Assembly (NCBI RefSeq): GCF_032362555.1
Contig: NC_083513.1
Coordinates: 3,348,001 to 3,412,000 of the forward strand
Direction: 5' to 3'
DNA: 64,000 bases
Source of the DNA: Amyelois transitella
Lineage: Eukaryota > Arthropoda > Insecta > Lepidoptera > Pyralidae
The translations under genes were made by a program, and so were the position numbers. Shown here piece by piece: positions 59,370 to 64,000 of this stretch; positions within the stretch are counted from its first letter, which is position 1, and every line of letters starts with the position of its first letter. Below the pieces are notes generated by a model. That model saw only the letters and a program-made list of their open reading frames with translations, did no database searches and was not told the origin of the DNA.

Positions 59370-59701
59370 TTTTTTAATAAATGGTTGGGCATTTTTAAAA
59401 TTGCATGTTACTTAGTTCCAAAAATTAATGAATTGATCTTGTTAGTGATAAGGTATCAAAGGTAAATACGAAAATATTGTCCCATTATAGTATTAGTTTG
59501 ACTAAATACTTAACACGAAGGCACGAAACGTGCGGAACCTTAAAGTCAAGCTTTTCGCCATAACCAATTTCAATTTGTTTTATGTTTACATTTTAAATTT
59601 ATTCAATTCCTTTTCGTAGTAAATAACGAATTTTATAGCATTAATTTTAATCTCAAATGCTTTCAGTATTTGCTTTTCCTTGCTTGTTTTACTTGTTGGA
59701 A

Positions 59702-60147
59702 TCTATATATATAAAACTCTTCCGTTACTGAGTGACTGACTGACAGACAACGCACAGTCGAAACTACTGGTCGTAGACAGCTGAAATTTGGAATGTAGGT
59801 TCCTTGGGATATGTAGGGGAGCACTAAGAAAGGATTTTTGGAAATTCAACCCCCAAGGGGGGGAAAAGGGGTAAAAACGTTTCTATGAAAAATCTTATTC
59901 CTTGGGTTTATAAACTTGAAACTTGGCATGAACACGTACATAGGCAAGTAAATATGTTTGACATTATAAGTTTTTTCAAACTACCCTCCAATCGTGATTT
60001 AGGGGGTGCGATTGGGTGACTGATTTATTAACGCACAGCCGAAACCGCTCGGTATAGGAGTCTGAGATTTTGAACAGAGGTTCCTTTAGTAACATAAGTG
60101 AGCACTAAGAAGGGATTTTTGAAATGTCAACCCCCAAGGGGGGGAAA
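59702..60147 (+). repeat. Two-unit tandem repeat of a Helitron-related element
   Basis: Unit 1 (about 59728-59875) and unit 2 (about 60013-60150) share in order GTGACTGAC/GTGACTGAT, AACGCACAG.CGAAAC, GGTTCCTT, GAGCACTAAGAA.GGATTTTT and CAACCCCCAAGGGGGGGAAA. The left edge TATATATATAAAACTCTTCC resembles 11784. Confidence 0.55.
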
Positions 60148-60149
60148 CG

Positions 60150-60326
60150 GGATAAACTGAGCCGGGGCTGCGGGAAAGTTCTAACGAGATACCGTGGCCC
60201 CGGAACGCAAAGGGCAACTGAAGGAACGAGGTGGGTTTTAGTCAGTAAAAGTCTGACACTCCCTTCCGTTCCACCCAGAGCGGGAGAGGTCATTTGATGA
60301 TTTCCCATCCTTAAAAAAAAAAAGAC
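60150..60326 (+). mobile_element. GC-rich retroposon 3' fragment with poly(A)
   Basis: The block starts GAGCCGGGGCTGCGGGAAAG and ends CATTTGATGATTTCCCATCC with an 11-base A-run. It is much GC-richer than its flanks and interrupts unit 2 of the tandem repeat. The A-tail suggests a LINE or SINE moved by a poly(A)-using LINE. The minus-strand frame 60105-60338 across it is not a gene. Confidence 0.5.
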
Positions 60327-61223
60327 TTTGTATGACAACTTTCAGTCGTCTCTTTAACATACATAATTATGTACATACATGCATAACATTAATAACATCA
60401 CGCCTTTAAATCCCTATTTTGTGTTAACACTACCCATACAAACAGCTACGAAATTTGTCCGCATCCATTTTCACCTAAATTCTTAACGTTAATGAGATTT
60501 ACTTTTTATTATCAGGTCAACCTAATAGCCTCACATGTACGTATAACTTCGTAAGAATTTTCTTTCAACTCCTAACCGTTGAGGAGTTGTACCTTCCATC
60601 ATCAGCTCATTCACATGGGATGATGACTATCAGACGCAAATACTTAAACAGATCTATGAAATTGTCAAAAACGTAATTGCCTGTAAATTTGAGGTTTGCC
60701 CTTGATTTCCCTGGAATACCATCATCAGATCCTGACTAGGTAACAACGGGACCAACTTGAAAGTATACTCTACCGAACAAAAAAAGAATCACGTAAATCG
60801 GTCCATAAATCTCGGCGTAATCGGTATGCATAAATAAAACACCCGAATTTTATTTTCTATTAACTATCACGAGTTGTCTCGATGCTCGATAGATGGCGTT
60901 GGCATCGAAATAGATCGCGCTATGGTTTCGTTACCGTCATTTAGCTTGGTAGCGTAAAATATTTTAATTTATCGTGTAATTTTAGCAGCGCCCCTAGCGG
61001 ACATACGCGAAACTACATATTACACACTACAAATATTTTGATTTGAAATTATTATTCGTTTGATTCATTAACTTTTAACTTGACTTATTTAACTTATTTT
61101 ACTCTCTATTTCAGTTAATTTTTGATTTGTTGATTAGATTTGATATTTTTGATAGTGATAGGTGTCGAAGTGCGAGAAGTCTTAAATATTGGTTAGTAAA
61201 AAATACGTATCAGTTGCGGAAAG
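60327..61223. other. Intergenic, no recognised gene
   Basis: A dispersed-repeat-like segment at about 60775-61025 (AATCACGTAAATCGGTCCAT, GCAGCGCCCCTAGCGGACAT) is probably an old element, but I cannot set its ends. There are no exons. Confidence 0.35.
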
Positions 61224-61345
61224 CAGGATGGCACTAAATAGGATGGGATGGGACAGGATAGGACTGGACGGGGCAGGACGGGACACAACAGGTTGGGACG
61301 GGACGGAACAGAACGAGAAGAGACGGGACAAGACGGGAGAAGTCA
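61224..61345 (+). repeat. Degenerate GGGAC-type pentamer minisatellite
   Basis: About 22 purine-rich pentamers of the GGGAC, GGATG, GGACG and AGACG type run in tandem. The strand asymmetry (G-rich on plus) is strong. The minus-strand frame here is an artefact of the repeat. Confidence 0.85.
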
Positions 61346-61424
61346 TATGAATTGAAACCAAATATAAACATAAAACAGCCCCGCACGATACTGGATAAAA
61401 CAATGGGTGAAATTTTATGGCGTA

Positions 61425-61475
61425 TCCTTATAATATAAATACATTTGCGCGGGCGAAGCCGCGGGCAAAAGCTAG
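61425..61475 (+). mobile_element. Minimal 51-bp Helitron-like derivative
   Basis: It begins TCCTTATAATATAAATAC after A and ends GCGGGCAAAAGCTAG before T, with the GC-rich 3' stem GCGCGGGCGAAGCCGCGGGC between. Only the two termini remain. Confidence 0.6.
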
Positions 61476-61674
61476 TTAATATATAAGGTAGGCCGATACA
61501 TAACCTACCGTACAGGTAGGTAACTTACCATATTTTTAATGCTTCCTTCTGGTGGTAGTCCCGTTTAAAAATACTCATTTCTCTATAAAAGAGCCTATGA
61601 CCATGACTCTGGATAAGATAAACATGATGAGTAACTTAAGTACTTAAATAAGTAAGGGTTTTGCGGGAGAACCT

Positions 61675-61760
61675 AAACCATGCTGGATCATGATGACACA
61701 TTCAGTTGCTTGAATGTTGCCTCTTCGTTTTCCCCCTTTTCAATATCGTTCTTGTACTGC
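61675..61760 (-). mobile_element. tRNA-derived SINE family A, fragment
   Basis: AACCATGCTGGATCATGATG, ACACATTCAGTTGCTTGAAT matches the tail-side part of the copies at 1958 and 31865. The tRNA-like head is missing. Confidence 0.45.
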
Positions 61761-61764
61761 TTAA

Positions 61765-62409
61765 CAAGTCAAATCATAGATTATCTATAATTAAAATTTC
61801 ATATGCTATGATACGCAACAAAAAATATATGTATATGTATTGATTGGATTATTTCCTATTTTCTCAAAGAGAAAAAAAACCACGCAAATGGATACAGGCA
61901 ATTCTTCCTTCCATTCTAATAAGACAAATAACAACATATAAGAAACGTTAAGAAGAGATTGGAAAGGGAAATATTTCCATCACAAAAGAGAAGCAAGAAA
62001 TTGTCTTTGAAAAATGCAATATATTTTCTTAAAAAATACTTACTTACATTTAAATAAGTCAGATATTTTTTGTAACTTATTCCTTATTCTAACGCATAAG
62101 ATAAGATATAGATATTTTTTTTTACGAAACGTCATCTCGTTTTTATGATAATAGGAACACTCCTCCCACGAAGTAATTTTAACGTTAAATATCTTCAAAA
62201 TATGGCAAAACAACGTCACAAAAGTTAGAAATTGATATTAATTAGATACTATATTATTGACACATATTAAGTATGTAGTTTGACGTATACAATATCATAT
62301 TTAGTTACAGAAATCTGATTATATTCAAATTTCTGTAGAGACTATGCTTCGGAGAAAATGGTTAAATTGCTATGAATTTATAACTAACTGTACGTTGTAT
62401 GAATGAAGT
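61765..62409. other. Intergenic, no recognised feature
   Basis: AT-rich sequence downstream of the second protease. It should contain its 3' untranslated region; I see no unambiguous AATAAA close to the stop. Confidence 0.4.
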
Positions 62410-64000
62410 TTATGCACAAAATGTTCCCTCTTCACTTTGTTGCTTAATCCATTTCACATATTTCGATACTATTGTGTATACACCTGAAATTTAAATGTTT
62501 TTAAGTATCTAAATCAAAACTTCATGGCGTGACTAACCCTAAAAGGGAGTTAGCCGGAAATCGTATTAAAAACTTTAAGATATTCCACTAACACTAAACT
62601 CATTCAGACAACATTTTTACACTTTGTAAAAAAAAATATGTTAAATACCTGGATAGTCGGGTTTCGCACAATCTATTCCCCATGATACGATTCCTGAAAT
62701 GCAAACAAAACTTTATACACAACCACACTAAGCCCTAATCAAAATGCCTTTAAATCTATAACGTGTACAAATAAACAAAATTAAATAGGTATTATAAGAA
62801 ACATGCAAAGAATTTATTATGAAATTAAAGATTACCCTTACCCACTTGATACCATTTCTTGTTATTGGTTTTATCATGTGTAGCAAAGAGCGGACCACCA
62901 CTATCGCCCTGAAAAGAAATTTAAAATAAATTTCATATGAGATCAGAAACGGATTTTTAGATACTTAGTTATAACTACTATATTTAATACTTAGTATTAA
63001 ACTAATAAATAAATCAGAACATATAAAACAGAATATCTATGAGGTACAAATGAGGTACAAATGCGGATATGTAATAAAAATTTAAAAAATAATTATTAAC
63101 TTCATTAAGTAGAAATATGTAAGGAAATCGTCTGTATTATAGTGAGACCCGAGTTGAAGATAATTAAATGCCTAAGGAAGACATATGTTGTTCTTGTAAT
63201 GGCTCATGTAAATCTCAATGTTCATTGGTAAAAAAATAAAAATTTAAAATTCTGCTTCACTTTCAAAATTGACGTACCTAATGCAAAACATGACACACCC
63301 ACATACTTTTGTGAAAATGGTTTCTACAAAAACTTGTCATTTAAGCAAAACTGCCGGATTCCTGGCCTTCACGATAAGTGTAAAGAAAATGTTTACCTGA
63401 CATGCGTCTTTTCCGAGACTGTAGGCACACATCATGGTGTCTCGAACAAGGTTGTCCCTGTATATGTTCGACTTTGAACACTTTTTGAAATCCACCAAGG
63501 TTACTTTGGTCTCCAGAAGGTATCTAGAGGATGTCAATGCACCCTGCCTCGTCTTGCCCCATCCAGCGACTGTCAATGGAACTTTCTTGAAATCCATGTC
63601 TAAAATCAACAACAGGTATTATACCTACTCTAAGTAAAACAAAATGCATTTATCAATAGACAATGAAATATGTTTACGTATAAAGCTCAAATATACAAGT
63701 ATTTAAAATAGGGTACCGTAATTAAATCAATTTCAATTCGCAAAGTATGAAGACCATCGCGAACGTTTTTTTTCAAAGCAATCTATACATATAATAACCC
63801 AATCTTAACGAAAAAAAACCACGAAGTTTGTCCGAAGTGCATTTTAATGAAAGTAATTTTAATTTTTTTATTAACTTCTACGGAACTTACCTTCATCTGG
63901 TAAGCATATAGGCATTACCCTGTCGGAAAATTTGATTTTCTGACTTAAAGTCAACACGGCGATATCATTTATATCTCTCACAGCATTAGAAGTAAACTTT
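62410..64000 (-). CDS. Trypsin-like serine protease paralogue, 3' part
   Basis: Minus-strand exons are 63891 to beyond 64000, 63397-63599, 62842-62908, 62649-62693 and 62410-62483 (ending TAA). The first visible exon has RDINDIAVL (catalytic Asp), followed by VAGWG, then GKDACQ|GDSGGP (catalytic Ser, with the S1 Asp six residues before it, so trypsin-like), IVSWG and YPGVYTIV. The exon with the catalytic His, the activation site and the signal peptide lie outside the window. The last two exons have exactly the same lengths (45 and 74 bases) and phases as in the gene at 54855-58610, and the middle introns fall at the same codons, so the two are tandem duplicates. The C-terminus is KQQSEEGTFCA, with a final cysteine as in the neighbour (VSCP). 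It is secreted by family analogy only. Confidence 0.92.

Noticed and set aside
60105..60338. 77-codon minus-strand frame
   Set aside because: It runs across a GC-rich poly(A)-tailed retroposon fragment and the tandem repeat next to it, so it is not a gene.
1..64000. CRISPR array, bacterial operons, riboswitches
   Set aside because: The intron-rich genes and insect repeats show a eukaryotic chromosome; the only regular arrays are microsatellites, the GGGAC minisatellite and tandem repeat units.

Overview
The window looks like chromosomal DNA from a moth or butterfly (Lepidoptera). It is AT-rich and intron-rich, with short GT/AG-bounded exons. Its dispersed repeats are of kinds common in lepidopteran genomes: Helitron-like elements with 5'-TC...CTAG-3' ends inserted between A and T, tRNA-derived SINEs, a non-LTR retrotransposon ending in (TATG)n, and a short repeat that shares that LINE's 3' end. 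I did not assign a species.

All protein-coding genes I could rebuild are on the minus strand in the right-hand part, and I assembled them exon by exon with matching splice phases. (1) 27356-35082 is a five-exon gene for a 132-residue secreted protein that I do not recognise. It has a signal peptide, an RKR site and a GKR amidation-type site, and a well-spaced TATA/initiator promoter; a partial copy of exon 4 lies in an intron. (2) 47168-53995 is a complete tetraspanin of the TspanC8 class, with eight cysteines in the large loop, the CCG motif and the CGVPFSCC signature. Its seventh exon exists in two diverged, phase-compatible versions. (3) 54855-58610 is a complete eight-exon trypsin-like serine protease. 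(4) 62410 to beyond 64000 is the 3' part of a tandem paralogue with the same intron positions. The two proteases probably arose by duplication.

Positions 1-27000 and 35200-47000 hold no gene I can support. They are intergenic or long-intron DNA carrying repeats: LINE copies at 16857-17172 and 41694-42504 (almost identical over their overlap) plus older antisense pieces; many copies of the LINE-tailed SINE-like repeat in both orientations; and Helitron-like copies at 9892, 28366 and 59165 that are nearly identical and so recently active. The copy at 28366 sits inside a SINE-like copy. A P-element-like relic with terminal inverted repeats and a THAP zinc-finger fragment lies in an intron of the complete protease.

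The most interesting items are the unrecognised prepropeptide-like gene with its duplicated exon, the mutually exclusive-looking tetraspanin exons, the tail sharing between LINE and SINE-like repeat, the THAP/TIR relic, and a 52-bp GC-rich block found in introns of two different genes just upstream of exons that have duplicates.
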